A DNA stretch of 64,000 nucleotides from UKL13-3 sp943369665 (GCA_943369665.1 CALRNX020000008.1:1-64000), one strand, 5' to 3'. Counted from the stretch's first letter, positions 18,016 to 27,144 are shown. Notes: a model not told the origin generated them from the sequence alone. Translations and numbers: made by a program.

Positions 18016-18683
18016 TATGTATTAAATACCCCTTTCAGTTCGTTTAACAAATCAGCAGGTTTCGACATATAGGTTTGTTCGATGGATAAAATCGCATCCA
18101 GCAACATCTTACTGTCTTTCGTATTGAGTTCGGCAATACCCACCCGCATCATGATTCTATTTAACGAATATAAGAACTTGTTATTATCTGCATAATAATA
18201 AATGTAGCGAACTTCCCGGAAATGGTTAAAAAACTTAGTAAAATTAGCCGTGTCCGACATTCCATAATGGTTCAGAAAAGGCAGAAGTTCCTCCATTTTC
18301 ACTTCGGAAAGACTGTGGTAGAAGCCGTCAACAATGCCGGGATGGAGATTAACGATCTGCCGGTCGATCAATAATTCGGTAAGGATATGGGCAATAAACC
18401 ATTTCCGTTGCACCGCATTGCTGAAGGGAACCTGTTTTAAGGAACGATTGATCGTATCCTGGTAATGGTCAAAAAAAGGAGATGTATGGAACTGATGATC
18501 GCTTGCATAATGCTGCAAGGAACCTTCCAACAATTGGAACTGTGAATCTGAAAAACGGGGTGATGGAGGAGGCTGCCTGAATGTTTTGATCCACCGTTTG
18601 GTGATATCGGGTAAAATTAAGGCCGCGTTGAAATAATGGTTGTCAGGAATATGGTCCACATAATAATGCGAAAGATAATTCAC
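18015..18683 (-). CDS. DUF479/AcpH-like HD-fold protein
   Basis: The 222-residue protein starts MNYLSHYYVDHIPDNHYFNAALILPDI and contains LLEGSLQHYASDHQFH and WFIAHILTELLIDRQIV, the same order of His/Asp motifs as acyl carrier protein phosphodiesterase (AcpH, DUF479), a divergent HD-domain hydrolase that removes phosphopantetheine from ACP. The similarity is motif-level; in Bacteroidota the enzymatic role is unproven. It lies 4 bases after a small lipoprotein gene and overlaps the PorV-like gene, forming a three-gene operon. Confidence 0.6.
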   Translation of the reverse strand: MNYLSHYYVDHIPDNHYFNAALILPDITKRWIKTFRQPPPSPRFSDSQFQLLEGSLQHYASDHQFHTSPFFDHYQDTINRSLKQVPFSNAVQRKWFIAHILTELLIDRQIVNLHPGIVDGFYHSLSEVKMEELLPFLNHYGMSDTANFTKFFNHFREVRYIYYYADNNKFLYSLNRIMMRVGIAELNTKDSKMLLDAILSIEQTYMSKPADLLNELKGVFNT

Positions 18684-18687
18684 TGTA

Positions 18688-18882
18688 TTAATATCGATCA
18701 GTCCAGGAAGATCTGGCGTTACTTTTATTTTTACTTTTTACCAATCCTTTTTTATCATACTTCACATGATAACTGTTTCGAGGGTCGGCAAAGTTTTTGC
18801 ATTTTTGGGGCTTGCATGCAATCATTCCGATCATCAAAAAAGCGATGGCGGTATAAATGATGTTTCTTTTCAAGCTTTTCAT
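18688..18882 (-). CDS. Small lipoprotein
   Basis: The 64-residue product begins MKSLKRNIIYTAIAFLMIGMIAC, a clear lipoprotein signal with Cys23, followed by KPQKCKNFADPRN and a basic, Ser-rich tail. The short sequence CKPQKCKNFADPRN recurs in my memory of small Bacteroidota lipoproteins, but no function is known. The frame is open to 18921; that upstream part runs through a terminator hairpin, so 18882 is the start. It is the first gene of the operon with the DUF479-like and PorV-like genes. Confidence 0.65.
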   Translation of the reverse strand: MKSLKRNIIYTAIAFLMIGMIACKPQKCKNFADPRNSYHVKYDKKGLVKSKNKSNARSSWTDRY

Positions 18883-18907
18883 TTTTGGTATGGGTTGTTG
18901 AGTAATA

Positions 18908-18942
18908 AAAAAGTCCTGCAAATTTGTAATGCAGGACTTTTT
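18908..18942 (-). terminator. Hairpin terminator after the Lys/Ala-rich gene
   Basis: AAAAAGTCCTGC (18908-18919) pairs with GCAGGACTTTTT (18931-18942). It ends transcription from the minus-strand gene at 18964-19089. Confidence 0.85.
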
Positions 18943-18963
18943 AATGTGTACTTAAAAAGCTGA

Positions 18964-19089
18964 TTACTTCTTTTTAGGAGCAGCTTTCTTAGCAGCAGCT
19001 TTTTTTGGAGCAGCTTTTTTTGCTGCAGCTTTTTTAGGAGCAGCTGATTTTGTTGGAGCTGCTTTTTTTGTTGTTTTTTTAGTTGCCAT
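18964..19089 (-). CDS. Lysine/alanine-rich histone H1-like small protein
   Basis: This 41-residue protein (MATKKTTKKAAPTKS...) consists of repeated AAPKK and AAAKK units ending in KKK. Such basic Ala/Lys/Pro tails resemble histone H1 C-termini and bacterial HC1/HC2-type proteins that bind DNA non-specifically; that role is inference. The frame runs upstream to 19218, but the ATG at 19089 starts the repeat region cleanly and the upstream part is AT-rich non-coding-like sequence. It has its own terminator and a long upstream region, so it is monocistronic. Confidence 0.7.
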   Translation of the reverse strand: MATKKTTKKAAPTKSAAPKKAAAKKAAPKKAAAKKAAPKKK

Positions 19090-19649
19090 GTTTTTAAAAA
19101 TTTGATTGATTACGAAAACAAAGTTATAAGAGTGTTTATAATATTCAAGTACTTGTTCAGTATCAGCACAAAAAAGTAGCAACATAAAACTGTTGATAAC
19201 TGTGAACAACCAGCGCAAAGTATTGATTTCACTATTACTCGCACGATTCGTACAATCAACAAAAATGTGATTATTTTCTTTTAACTGACTTGCAAATAGT
19301 TAGCGGGTTTTTCAAATTCCCAAATCAATATATACACATCAAAGCACAACACAACCTTGCGAGATACTTATTTTACTGACACTCGCAGCGTTTTATAAGT
19401 TTTTTATCACTCCCGAATATTTTTTCACACCCAAAACCTCATTCCTGTTTTTTCGAATCGCATTGATTATTTTTTAAAAATGGAAGTATATTTTTTTATA
19501 CACGCATTATCTTTTCATTTTTTAAATTGAAATCAGAAACGATGCAAACATTCATTTCATTTTTTTGAAATGATCTTATATACTGTAAAGAGTATTGCAT
19601 AATATTGAAAGAAGTATTGAACACAAAAAACTAAAGTGCTACTTAAAAC
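19090..19649. other. AT-rich divergent intergenic region, no gene seen
   Basis: These 560 bases separate the minus-strand Lys/Ala-rich gene from cinA. I see long T- and A-runs and no convincing ORF, RNA gene or terminator; promoters for both genes must lie here. Confidence 0.6.
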
Positions 19650-20891
19650 ATGAAAGCAGAAATAATAACCATTGGTGATGAAATTTTAATCGGACAAATT
19701 ATCGATACCAACTCATCATGGCTTGGGCAAGAGCTGAGCAAGACTGGCGTGGCAGTAGTGCACCGCACTTCTGTATCGGATAATGCCAATGCTATTAAGG
19801 ATGCACTTACTCAGGCAAAACAACGTGCAGATATTATCATCATGACAGGTGGACTTGGTCCGACCAAAGATGATATCACCAAAAAAACACTCACCGAATA
19901 TTTTGGTACAGAACTTATTTTAAACAATGAAGTTTTGGATTGGGTAAAACAAATTTTTTCGAACAGGAATTTACCCATGCTCGAAACAAACAATCACCAG
20001 GCAATGGTTCCTGCAAATTGTGAAGTGCTTTTTAACCGAAGCGGAACGGCACCGGGAATGTGGTTTGATGTGGATGGAAAAATATTCATCAGCATGCCGG
20101 GAGTCCCGTTTGAAATGAAAGTTATTTTTGAAGAGCAATGTATCCCGCGTTTGAAAAAACGTTTCCGGTTTCCGGTGATTATCCACCGCACCATTCTTAC
20201 CTGCAATATCGGTGAATCGTTTCTGGCAAAGAAGATCGAAACACTCGAAAACAATTTGCCGGTTCATATAAAACTGGCATACCTTCCAAGCATCGGGCAA
20301 GTAAGGTTGCGCTTCAGCAGCCAACATACAGACGAAACTCTCCTTAAAACAGAAATAGATACCATCGTTTCCAATTTATATGAAACAGTTGGTGAATATA
20401 TTTTTGGAGAAGAAACCGATACACTCGAAAAAAATGTAGGACTGCTGTTAAAAGGAAAAGAAAAAACATTGGCCACAGCCGAAAGTTGTACGGGAGGATA
20501 TATCGCACATATGGTAACTTCCGTTCCGGGCAGTTCAGCTTATTATATGGGAAGCATTGTGAGTTATGCCAACCAGGTAAAAATAAATGAACTCGGTGTA
20601 AATCCCGAAACATTAGCAACAGTTGGAGCAGTAAGCGAAGCATGTGTGAAACAAATGGCCGATGGTGTTCGTCAAAAATTTAATACCGACTATGCTATCG
20701 CAACAAGTGGTATTGCAGGACCCGATGGTGGCACAGACTTAAAACCCGTTGGAACGGTTTGGATCGCAGTGAGCAGCAAAACACAAACCATTGCCAGGCA
20801 ATTCAACATGGGCGATAACCGTGAACGTACCATTCAACGCGCAGCCATCCAGGGATTGGATATGTTGAGAAAACTTATTCTGGAAGAATAG
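19650..20891 (+). CDS. cinA: CinA family nicotinamide-nucleotide amidohydrolase / competence-damage protein
   Basis: This 413-residue protein has the two usual domains: an N-terminal molybdopterin-binding-like domain (ITIGDEILIGQIIDTNSSWLGQEL ... MTGGLGPTKDDITKKTL ... MPGVPFEMK) and a C-terminal PncC domain (TLATAESCTGGYIAHMVTSVPGSSAYYMGSIVSYANQVK ... AIATSGIAGPDGGT). PncC deamidates nicotinamide mononucleotide in pyridine nucleotide salvage; the N-terminal domain has ADP-ribose pyrophosphatase activity in characterised homologues. The length is normal. Confidence 0.95.
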   Translation: MKAEIITIGDEILIGQIIDTNSSWLGQELSKTGVAVVHRTSVSDNANAIKDALTQAKQRADIIIMTGGLGPTKDDITKKTLTEYFGTELILNNEVLDWVKQIFSNRNLPMLETNNHQAMVPANCEVLFNRSGTAPGMWFDVDGKIFISMPGVPFEMKVIFEEQCIPRLKKRFRFPVIIHRTILTCNIGESFLAKKIETLENNLPVHIKLAYLPSIGQVRLRFSSQHTDETLLKTEIDTIVSNLYETVGEYIFGEETDTLEKNVGLLLKGKEKTLATAESCTGGYIAHMVTSVPGSSAYYMGSIVSYANQVKINELGVNPETLATVGAVSEACVKQMADGVRQKFNTDYAIATSGIAGPDGGTDLKPVGTVWIAVSSKTQTIARQFNMGDNRERTIQRAAIQGLDMLRKLILEE

Positions 20892-20925
20892 CAGGCAATA
20901 ATTCAAAAAGCCCTTAAACGTAGAA

Positions 20926-21603
20926 ATGAAAAAAATAATCATCATTATCATGCTTGCTATAGCCATTTTGGGAGGGCTTTATGCAAAGAAAAAATTATAT
21001 GATCCTAAGCTGCGTTTAAATAATGCTACGGATAAAGTAAGTGAACTCGTGGCGCAAAATGACATCCAAAACGGTGATCTTATTTTTCAAACTTCACTTT
21101 CCGGGCAAAGCATGGCTATTCAATTGGCAACAAAATCAAAATATTCCCATTGTGGGATCATTTATAAATATGGAGACGATTTCTTTGTATTTGAGGCTAT
21201 ACAACCTGTTAAACGAACGCCCCTCAATAAATGGATTGCCCGAGGACAAGAAGGGAAGTTTGTAATTAAACGCCTCAAAAATGCGGCACAAATTTTAACA
21301 CATGAAACCCTTCAAAAAATGAAACAGGTAGGTGACCAATTTAATGGTAAAAACTATGACCTAACTTTTGAATGGAGTGATGATAAAATATATTGCTCGG
21401 AACTTATCTGGAAAATTTACCAAAGAGCTACAGGAATTGAAATAGGAAAACTTGAGCACCTTAGTGATTTTGATCTATCTAATGAAGCGGTGAAGAAAAA
21501 AATGCAAGAACGATATGGCAACAAAATCCCCCTTGATGAAATAGTCATTTCTCCAGCATCTATTTTTAATAGTGACCTTTTAGTAACAGTTGACACTCAG
21601 TAA
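20926..21603 (+). CDS. YiiX-like permuted papain-fold cysteine hydrolase
   Basis: This 225-residue protein has an N-terminal membrane anchor or signal (KKIIIIIMLAIAILGGLYA) and the YiiX/YebB (PF05708) arrangement of the permuted NlpC/P60 fold: His in SKYSHCGIIYKYGDDFFVFEAI and catalytic Cys in KIYCSELIWKIYQRA. Family members are predicted to cleave amide bonds in peptidoglycan or lipid-linked substrates; the real substrate is unknown. It starts 34 bases after cinA and may be cotranscribed. Confidence 0.82.
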   Translation: MKKIIIIIMLAIAILGGLYAKKKLYDPKLRLNNATDKVSELVAQNDIQNGDLIFQTSLSGQSMAIQLATKSKYSHCGIIYKYGDDFFVFEAIQPVKRTPLNKWIARGQEGKFVIKRLKNAAQILTHETLQKMKQVGDQFNGKNYDLTFEWSDDKIYCSELIWKIYQRATGIEIGKLEHLSDFDLSNEAVKKKMQERYGNKIPLDEIVISPASIFNSDLLVTVDTQ

Positions 21604-21671
21604 TTTTTGTGGTAGGTTATAGAAATATGCATTGACCAGCAGGGAGCTATAAGTGCAAAATACATCTACAT

Positions 21672-21755
21672 CTAACGTCCAACATCAAACCTCAAACATC
21701 CAACCTCAAACCTCAAACATCCAACCTCAAACATCAAACATCTAACATCCAACCT
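21672..21755. repeat. 12-unit heptamer tandem repeat, C(A/C/T)AAC(A/C)T
   Basis: The stretch is exactly 84 bases = 12 x 7. The units run CTAACGT, CCAACAT, CAAACCT, CAAACAT, CCAACCT, CAAACCT, CAAACAT, CCAACCT, CAAACAT, CAAACAT, CTAACAT, CCAACCT. Only the second and sixth positions vary (plus one G). It ends 3 bases before the mfd stop codon, between two convergent genes. Confidence 0.9.
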
Positions 21756-21758
21756 CAT

Positions 21759-24700
21759 TTAACCAATCGCCTTCACAATATCTTCAAGCACTCCTTTTGC
21801 ATGACCAATTCCGGAAACATGCTGAATGCCTAGTATCAAACTTTTGGGTGTTTGTTTCAATTTACAACGCGTAGAATTCTGCTGAACAAAATTTAATACT
21901 TTACTGAACAATTCACTTTGGTAGTAAGCTTGTTTTTTCTCATCGGGGAAATAAGCAGCCATCGATGAATTTTTTAAGATGATCTTTTCGAAGCCTATTT
22001 TTTTGGCTACCGTGCGCAACTTGATCAGTTCAAATAATTCCACTACCTGTTGTGGCAACGGACCAAACCTATCTTTTAATTGTTCGCCAAACGTATGGAT
22101 CTGCTCATCGGTTTCGAGGCGGGAAAGCTCTGCATACAGGCTTACACGCTCACTTACACTGCGCACATATTCATCCGGGATCAATGCTTCAAAATCCGTT
22201 TCAATGGTACAATCCTTCGATTCCAGTTTGTGCATTTGTTCTTCTTTGAACAATTCCGTAAACTCATCTTCTTTGAGTTCGGTGATCGCTTCATCCAGGA
22301 TTTTATGGTACATCTCAAAACCAATTTCCGAAATAAAACCACTTTGTTCGCCACCCAACAAATTACCTGCCCCCCTGATATCTAAATCGCGCATCGCAAC
22401 ATTAAACCCACTTCCCAGGTCGCTGAATTCTTCAATGGCTTGCAGCCTTCTGCGTGCCTCAGTGGTTAACATTTGCATGCTTGGCACCATCAGGTAACAA
22501 AATGCTTTGCGGTTGGTACGCCCTACCCTGCCGCGCATTTGGTGCATATCACTCAACCCGAACATATGTGCATTGTTGATGATGATCGTATTGGCATTCG
22601 GAATATCAAGCCCACTTTCAATGATCGTGGTTGCCACCAACACATCATAATCACCTTCAATAAACTTGATCATCACATCTTCCAGCTTATCGCCTTCCAA
22701 TTGTCCGTGAGCAACGCCCACTTTTGTACCGGGACAGATTTTCATGATGCGGTCGGCTATTTCGTAAATATCTTTTACCCGATGGTGAACCATAAATACT
22801 TGTCCGCCACGTTCAATTTCATTGTTTACAATTTCGCGTAACAACTCATCATTATAAGCATGCAATTCGGTGGTCACCGGTTGCCGGTTTGCAGGAGGTG
22901 TATTGATGATCGACAGATCGCGGGCACCCATTAATGAGAAATGTAATGTACGCGGAATGGGCGTGGCTGTAAGCGTTAGCGTATCCACATTCGTTTTGAT
23001 CGCCTTGAGTTTTTCCTTGGCAGCAACACCAAATTTCTGTTCCTCATCCACGATCAACAAACCCAGATCCTTGTATTTTATTTCTTTACCCAACAGTTTA
23101 TGCGTGCCAATTAAAATATCAATTTTTCCTTCTTTTACTTTTTCCAGGATCGCTTTTTGCTCACCGGCACTTCTAAACCGATTGATATAATCAACCGTAA
23201 CAGGAAACTCTTTCAATCGTTCTTTGAACGTACGATAATGTTGGTTGGCCAAAATAGTTGTTGGAACCAACACAGCAACCTGCTTGCTATCACAAACGGC
23301 TTTGAACGCAGCACGAATGGCAACTTCCGTTTTCCCGAAACCAACATCTCCGCATACCAACCTGTCCATTGGCTGATCGGTTTCCATATCCTTCTTCACA
23401 TCGGCAGTTGCTTTACTTTGATCGGGAGTATCTTCATACATAAAAGAAGCTTCCAGTTCCACCTGCATATAATTATCGGGTGAAAACTCAAACCCTTTTT
23501 GCGCTTTACGTTTTGCGTACAGCTTGATCAAGTCGCGGGCAATATCCTTTACCTTTTTCTTGGTGCTGGTTTTCAGTTTTTCCCATGCATCACTTCCCAG
23601 TTTATTCACCCGGGGTTCTGTTCCATCTTTGCCAACATACTTGGAAATTTTGTGCAATGAATTGATGCTCACATACAACAGATCGCTATCGCGGTATACC
23701 AACCTTACAGCTTCCTGCATATGCCCATTCACTTCCATTTTTTCCAGGCCTGCAAATTTTCCAACACCATGATCAATATGCGTTACAAAATCTCCGGGCT
23801 TTAAATCCTTCAATTCCTTTAACGTGATGATGCGGCTTTTGCTGTAAGCATTTTTTGTATGTCCACGGTAAAACCGATCAAAAACCTGGTGCTCGGTATA
23901 ACAGGCAAGTTTTAGGTCTTTATCAATATAACCTTTGGAAAGTCCATGGTAAATGGGCGAAAACGTTACCTCACGATCCAGGTCATCAAAAATGGTATAC
24001 AGCCTTTCGATCTGCCGGCTGCTTTCCGAAAAGATCAGGTTGTCTAAACCGTTGCTTTGATTTTCCCTTAAATTCCCGATCAGAAGTTTAAAGTTTTTAT
24101 GAAAAAGCGGCTGAGGCGAAGTTGAAAATTCGATGGTTTCATCCGCCTTAAATTTAAACCGTGTTCCGAATTCGATGATGGTTTTCTTTTTGAGCTCATC
24201 TAAAACAACCGTTTCCTTTTCGTATATATTATCGATGGGCAACAAAGCTTCCTGATCGGGCATGGGCACAAATTTTTCGAAGATCGTTTGCGCTTTCTCC
24301 CGACCTTTTTCAATTTGTTCGATGCTTAAGTTTATATCCTTCGTCCAAAAAATAGTGTCTGCGGGTAAATACGTAAAGAAGTTTTGCTGTGTGCTGTCAT
24401 CAATGCCTTTTTGAACATTGGGAATGATAAAAAAACGATCAACTTTTTTTACCGAAAGCTGAGTATTGGGATCGAACGTACGAATGCTTTCGATCATTTC
24501 GCCATCCAGCTCAATGCGATAAGGCATATCGTTGCTAAACGAAAACACATCCACAATTCCTCCTCTGATTGAAAACTGACCTGCTTCATATACAAAATCA
24601 CTTCTTTCAAAATGATGCTCCGTTAAAAACTCTATAAAAAACTCGAGATCGAAAGGATGCCCAACTTTTAATTCATATGTATTGGCCGTTAGATCCTTTT

Positions 24701-25109
24701 CAGTGATCACCAACTCAGCCAATGCTTCGGCTGTAGTTACAACCAGTTCGCCATTGAGCGCATGTTGGTTCAATCGGTTTAATACCTCGGCCCGTTCCAA
24801 TACCAACCCATTATCCAAACCTGTTATTTGAAATGGCCTGCGGTACGATGATGGAAAATACAAAACAGTTTTACCCTCCAGTAAATTCTCCAAATCGGAA
24901 TGAAAGTACTTGGCTTCATCCACATCATTAAACACAAAAACATTTGTGCGAGGCTGTAATTGGTAATATGTGGAAGCTAAAATGGCATCGACAGAGCCCA
25001 CCAATCCCGTCAGGCGAAGCTTAACCGGGGAGGTAGAAGACAGCTTGCCAGCCATTGTTTTAAAGCGATAACTTTCGCTATAAAGAGTTACTAAATCTTT
25101 TAAATTCAC
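21759..25109 (-). CDS. mfd: Transcription-repair coupling factor Mfd
   Basis: This ATP-dependent translocase of about 1116 residues removes RNA polymerase stalled at DNA lesions and recruits UvrA. Seen in order: UvrB-like N-terminal domain, RNA-polymerase-interacting domain (LKPGDFVTHIDHGVGKFAGLEKM), helicase motor with Walker A GDVGFGKTEVAIRAAF, DEEQ box, TATPIPRTL, MRGRVGRTNRKAFCYL, and a C-terminal TRCF domain. I take the GTG at 25109 (VNLKDLVTLYSES) as start, since homologues begin at this point; a TTG at 25121 is also in frame. An inverted repeat overlaps the start region. Confidence 0.95.
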   Translation of the reverse strand: MNLKDLVTLYSESYRFKTMAGKLSSTSPVKLRLTGLVGSVDAILASTYYQLQPRTNVFVFNDVDEAKYFHSDLENLLEGKTVLYFPSSYRRPFQITGLDNGLVLERAEVLNRLNQHALNGELVVTTAEALAELVITEKDLTANTYELKVGHPFDLEFFIEFLTEHHFERSDFVYEAGQFSIRGGIVDVFSFSNDMPYRIELDGEMIESIRTFDPNTQLSVKKVDRFFIIPNVQKGIDDSTQQNFFTYLPADTIFWTKDINLSIEQIEKGREKAQTIFEKFVPMPDQEALLPIDNIYEKETVVLDELKKKTIIEFGTRFKFKADETIEFSTSPQPLFHKNFKLLIGNLRENQSNGLDNLIFSESSRQIERLYTIFDDLDREVTFSPIYHGLSKGYIDKDLKLACYTEHQVFDRFYRGHTKNAYSKSRIITLKELKDLKPGDFVTHIDHGVGKFAGLEKMEVNGHMQEAVRLVYRDSDLLYVSINSLHKISKYVGKDGTEPRVNKLGSDAWEKLKTSTKKKVKDIARDLIKLYAKRKAQKGFEFSPDNYMQVELEASFMYEDTPDQSKATADVKKDMETDQPMDRLVCGDVGFGKTEVAIRAAFKAVCDSKQVAVLVPTTILANQHYRTFKERLKEFPVTVDYINRFRSAGEQKAILEKVKEGKIDILIGTHKLLGKEIKYKDLGLLIVDEEQKFGVAAKEKLKAIKTNVDTLTLTATPIPRTLHFSLMGARDLSIINTPPANRQPVTTELHAYNDELLREIVNNEIERGGQVFMVHHRVKDIYEIADRIMKICPGTKVGVAHGQLEGDKLEDVMIKFIEGDYDVLVATTIIESGLDIPNANTIIINNAHMFGLSDMHQMRGRVGRTNRKAFCYLMVPSMQMLTTEARRRLQAIEEFSDLGSGFNVAMRDLDIRGAGNLLGGEQSGFISEIGFEMYHKILDEAITELKEDEFTELFKEEQMHKLESKDCTIETDFEALIPDEYVRSVSERVSLYAELSRLETDEQIHTFGEQLKDRFGPLPQQVVELFELIKLRTVAKKIGFEKIILKNSSMAAYFPDEKKQAYYQSELFSKVLNFVQQNSTRCKLKQTPKSLILGIQHVSGIGHAKGVLEDIVKAIG

Positions 25110-25115
25110 TTTGCG

Positions 25116-25138
25116 ATGCAAATATAAGTGATTTGCAT
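25116..25138. repeat. Palindrome at the mfd start (ATGCAAAT n7 ATTTGCAT)
   Basis: Perfect 8-base arms (25116-25123 and 25131-25138) flank ATAAGTG just upstream of the GTG start of mfd. It could be an operator or a translational hairpin. Confidence 0.5.
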
Positions 25139-25321
25139 GCGTGGTTTGATGGTTGCTTGGTAATTTTTAGCCGCAGATTTCGCAGATTACATTTATTAGC
25201 GTGTGACGTAAAAAGCTTAATCAGCGGCAGAAAACTAACGAAAAATAATATCATTGAAGAATAACTTCCTGCTGATGACGTGCAAACGATGAACCATGAT
25301 CTATTCACAATAAACTTTCCT

Positions 25322-25795
25322 TCACTTTTTCTTAAACATTAACGAAACTGAATTGATGCAATACCGCAACCCGGTAGGATCGGGACCATCTTCGAATACA
25401 TGACCCAAATGCCCGCCACACCGTGCGCAGATAACTTCTGTTCTTTCCATTCCATAGGATTGATCGGCAACCTTTATCACTTTTCCTTTTGCAACGGGCT
25501 GGTAAAAACTTGGCCATCCGGTTCCGGATTCAAACTTATGTGCCGATGAAAACAATTCGTTTCCGCAACCGGCACAGTGATACATTCCGTGTTGATGATT
25601 ATCCCATAATAAACCGGAAAAAGCAGGCTCTGTCCCCTTTTTACGCAATACTAAATAAGCATCGGCCGAAAGTTGCTTTTTCCATTCGGCATCTGTTTTT
25701 ACGACTTCAAATTGTTGATGATTGGTGGTGGTGTGCTGCGCATAGGTGATTGTACCCAGCAATACCAATATGCTTGTGAAAATTGTTTTCATCAT
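25322..25795 (-). CDS. msrB: Peptide-methionine (R)-S-oxide reductase MsrB, exported
   Basis: This 157-residue protein repairs methionine-R-sulfoxide. It has two zinc-binding CxxC pairs (YHCAGCGNELF and ICARCGGHLGHVFEDG), the FESGTGWPSF motif and the catalytic Cys in LRYCINSVSL. A signal peptide (MMKTIFTSILVLLGTITYAQ) sends it to the periplasm, which is common in Bacteroidota. The frame is open to 25858, but the tandem ATGs at 25795/25792 begin the signal. Confidence 0.95.
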   Translation of the reverse strand: MMKTIFTSILVLLGTITYAQHTTTNHQQFEVVKTDAEWKKQLSADAYLVLRKKGTEPAFSGLLWDNHQHGMYHCAGCGNELFSSAHKFESGTGWPSFYQPVAKGKVIKVADQSYGMERTEVICARCGGHLGHVFEDGPDPTGLRYCINSVSLMFKKK

Positions 25796-25888
25796 TACAT
25801 AAACGTAAAACCGGGCCAAAAGGATTTTTTGGTGTAAGCGAAGCGATCGCATATTCATTGTGCAGGAGGATGCAGTTCCAAAAAAAAC

Positions 25889-25923
25889 AAAAACGGTAGC
25901 AAGTAAAAACTCACTACCGTTTT
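25889..25923 (-). terminator. Hairpin terminator after dnaN
   Basis: AAAACGGTAG pairs with CTACCGTTTT around a loop of about 15 bases. The A-run on its left (plus strand) supplies the U-tract for minus-strand transcripts from dnaN. Confidence 0.75.
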
Positions 25924-25949
25924 ATCTATCGTTCAGCGAACGAATAACC

Positions 25950-27071
25950 TTAGTAACTATTCAACATCATTGGCATTACCAGCATCAGGATATTTTCATT
26001 ATCTTCTGCTGCGCCCGGCAATAAAACTCCCGCGCGGTTTGGCTGGCTCATTTCCAGTCTCACTTCTGTTCCGTCTGCTGCATTGATCATCTCAGCCAGG
26101 TATTTTGAGTTAAAGCCAATTTCCATGTCTTCACCTTCGTATTGGCATTTCAACTTTTCTTGTGCTTCGTTTTCAAAATCAATATCCTCTGCAGAAATGG
26201 TTAATTCACTTCCTGCCAATTTTAAGCGGATCTGGTGTGTTGTTTTATTTGATGTGATCGAAACACGTTTTACCGACATGGCAAATTCGTTACGATCCAT
26301 GATCAGTTTGTTTGGATTTTCTTGTGGAATAACCGCTTTGTAATCAGGATATTTTTCATCGATCAAACGGCAAACCAAGGTTACGTCTCCAAACGTAAAA
26401 TGTGCGTTCGATTTGTTAAAGTCGATGGTCACTTCGGTATCATCATTAGGCAAAGCAGCTTTTAATAAGTTCAGTGCTTTTTTAGGTAAAATAAAAGCAT
26501 CTTCAACTCCCGGCTTGATATCCTCACGGTTGAAACGCACCAAACGGTTTGCATCGGTTGCCACAAACGTTATATCGCCCGGTGTTAATTGTACAAATAC
26601 ACCCGTAAGGTTTAACCTCAATTCATCACTGCTGGTTGCAAACACCGTTTTGGTAATTGCTTTTTGCAAAACTTTAGCCGGCATGGTAAATTTCTGACCG
26701 CCATCCACAGTTGGATTTTTGGGAAATTCATCTCCTTTTTGAGCAGTTAGTTTAAACCTACCTGCATCGTATTTAATTTCAACAGCACCTTTTTCGATAT
26801 TGATCGAAAATGCCAAAGGTTGATCAGGCAAGCTCTTCAACAAATCCATTGTGGTTTTGGAAGGAATGGCAATCGACATGTCTTCTTTTGCATCAACCTT
26901 GATAATGGTGGTCATTGTTGTTTCAAGATCTGTTGACGAGATCTTTAACTCTCCATCTTTGATATCAAACAAAAAATTGTTCAAAATCGGGATGATGGGT
27001 TTTGACACAACAACTCCATCGATCATGGAAAGGTGTTTCAATAAAGTGGTACTGTTTACTATAAATTTCAT
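25950..27071 (-). CDS. dnaN: DNA polymerase III subunit beta (sliding clamp)
   Basis: This 373-residue protein forms the ring clamp that tethers replicative polymerase to DNA. The N-terminal MKFIVNSTTLLKHLSMIDGVV, the central ATDANRLVRFNRE and the C-terminal ILMLVMPMMLN are characteristic, and the three-fold clamp architecture fits the length. It stands alone, not in a dnaA-dnaN operon. A perfect DnaA box lies 65 bases upstream of its start. Confidence 0.97.
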   Translation of the reverse strand: MKFIVNSTTLLKHLSMIDGVVVSKPIIPILNNFLFDIKDGELKISSTDLETTMTTIIKVDAKEDMSIAIPSKTTMDLLKSLPDQPLAFSINIEKGAVEIKYDAGRFKLTAQKGDEFPKNPTVDGGQKFTMPAKVLQKAITKTVFATSSDELRLNLTGVFVQLTPGDITFVATDANRLVRFNREDIKPGVEDAFILPKKALNLLKAALPNDDTEVTIDFNKSNAHFTFGDVTLVCRLIDEKYPDYKAVIPQENPNKLIMDRNEFAMSVKRVSITSNKTTHQIRLKLAGSELTISAEDIDFENEAQEKLKCQYEGEDMEIGFNSKYLAEMINAADGTEVRLEMSQPNRAGVLLPGAAEDNENILMLVMPMMLNSY

Positions 27072-27135
27072 CTGAATGTAATTTCTGCTGTATGGTTACG
27101 AAAATATGGGCACGCGCGCTGCAATTAAACACAAG

Positions 27136-27144
27136 TTATACACA
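27136..27144 (+). promoter_or_regulatory. DnaA box TTATACACA upstream of dnaN
   Basis: The nonamer matches the TTATNCACA consensus exactly and lies in the 119-base gap between dnaN and the S1/P1-like gene, which are transcribed in the same direction. It may let DnaA control dnaN. A single box is not evidence of an origin. Confidence 0.5.

Noticed and set aside
19090..19649. Possible RNA gene or toxin-antitoxin in the AT-rich 560-base gap
   Set aside because: No stable stem-loop, terminator or coding-like frame could be seen on either strand.
25172..25189. Tandem CGCAGATTT/CGCAGATTA direct repeat as a possible CRISPR or mobile element
   Set aside because: Only two 9-base copies with no spacer pattern; this GCAGATT-type repeat is common background in Bacteroidota intergenic sequence.
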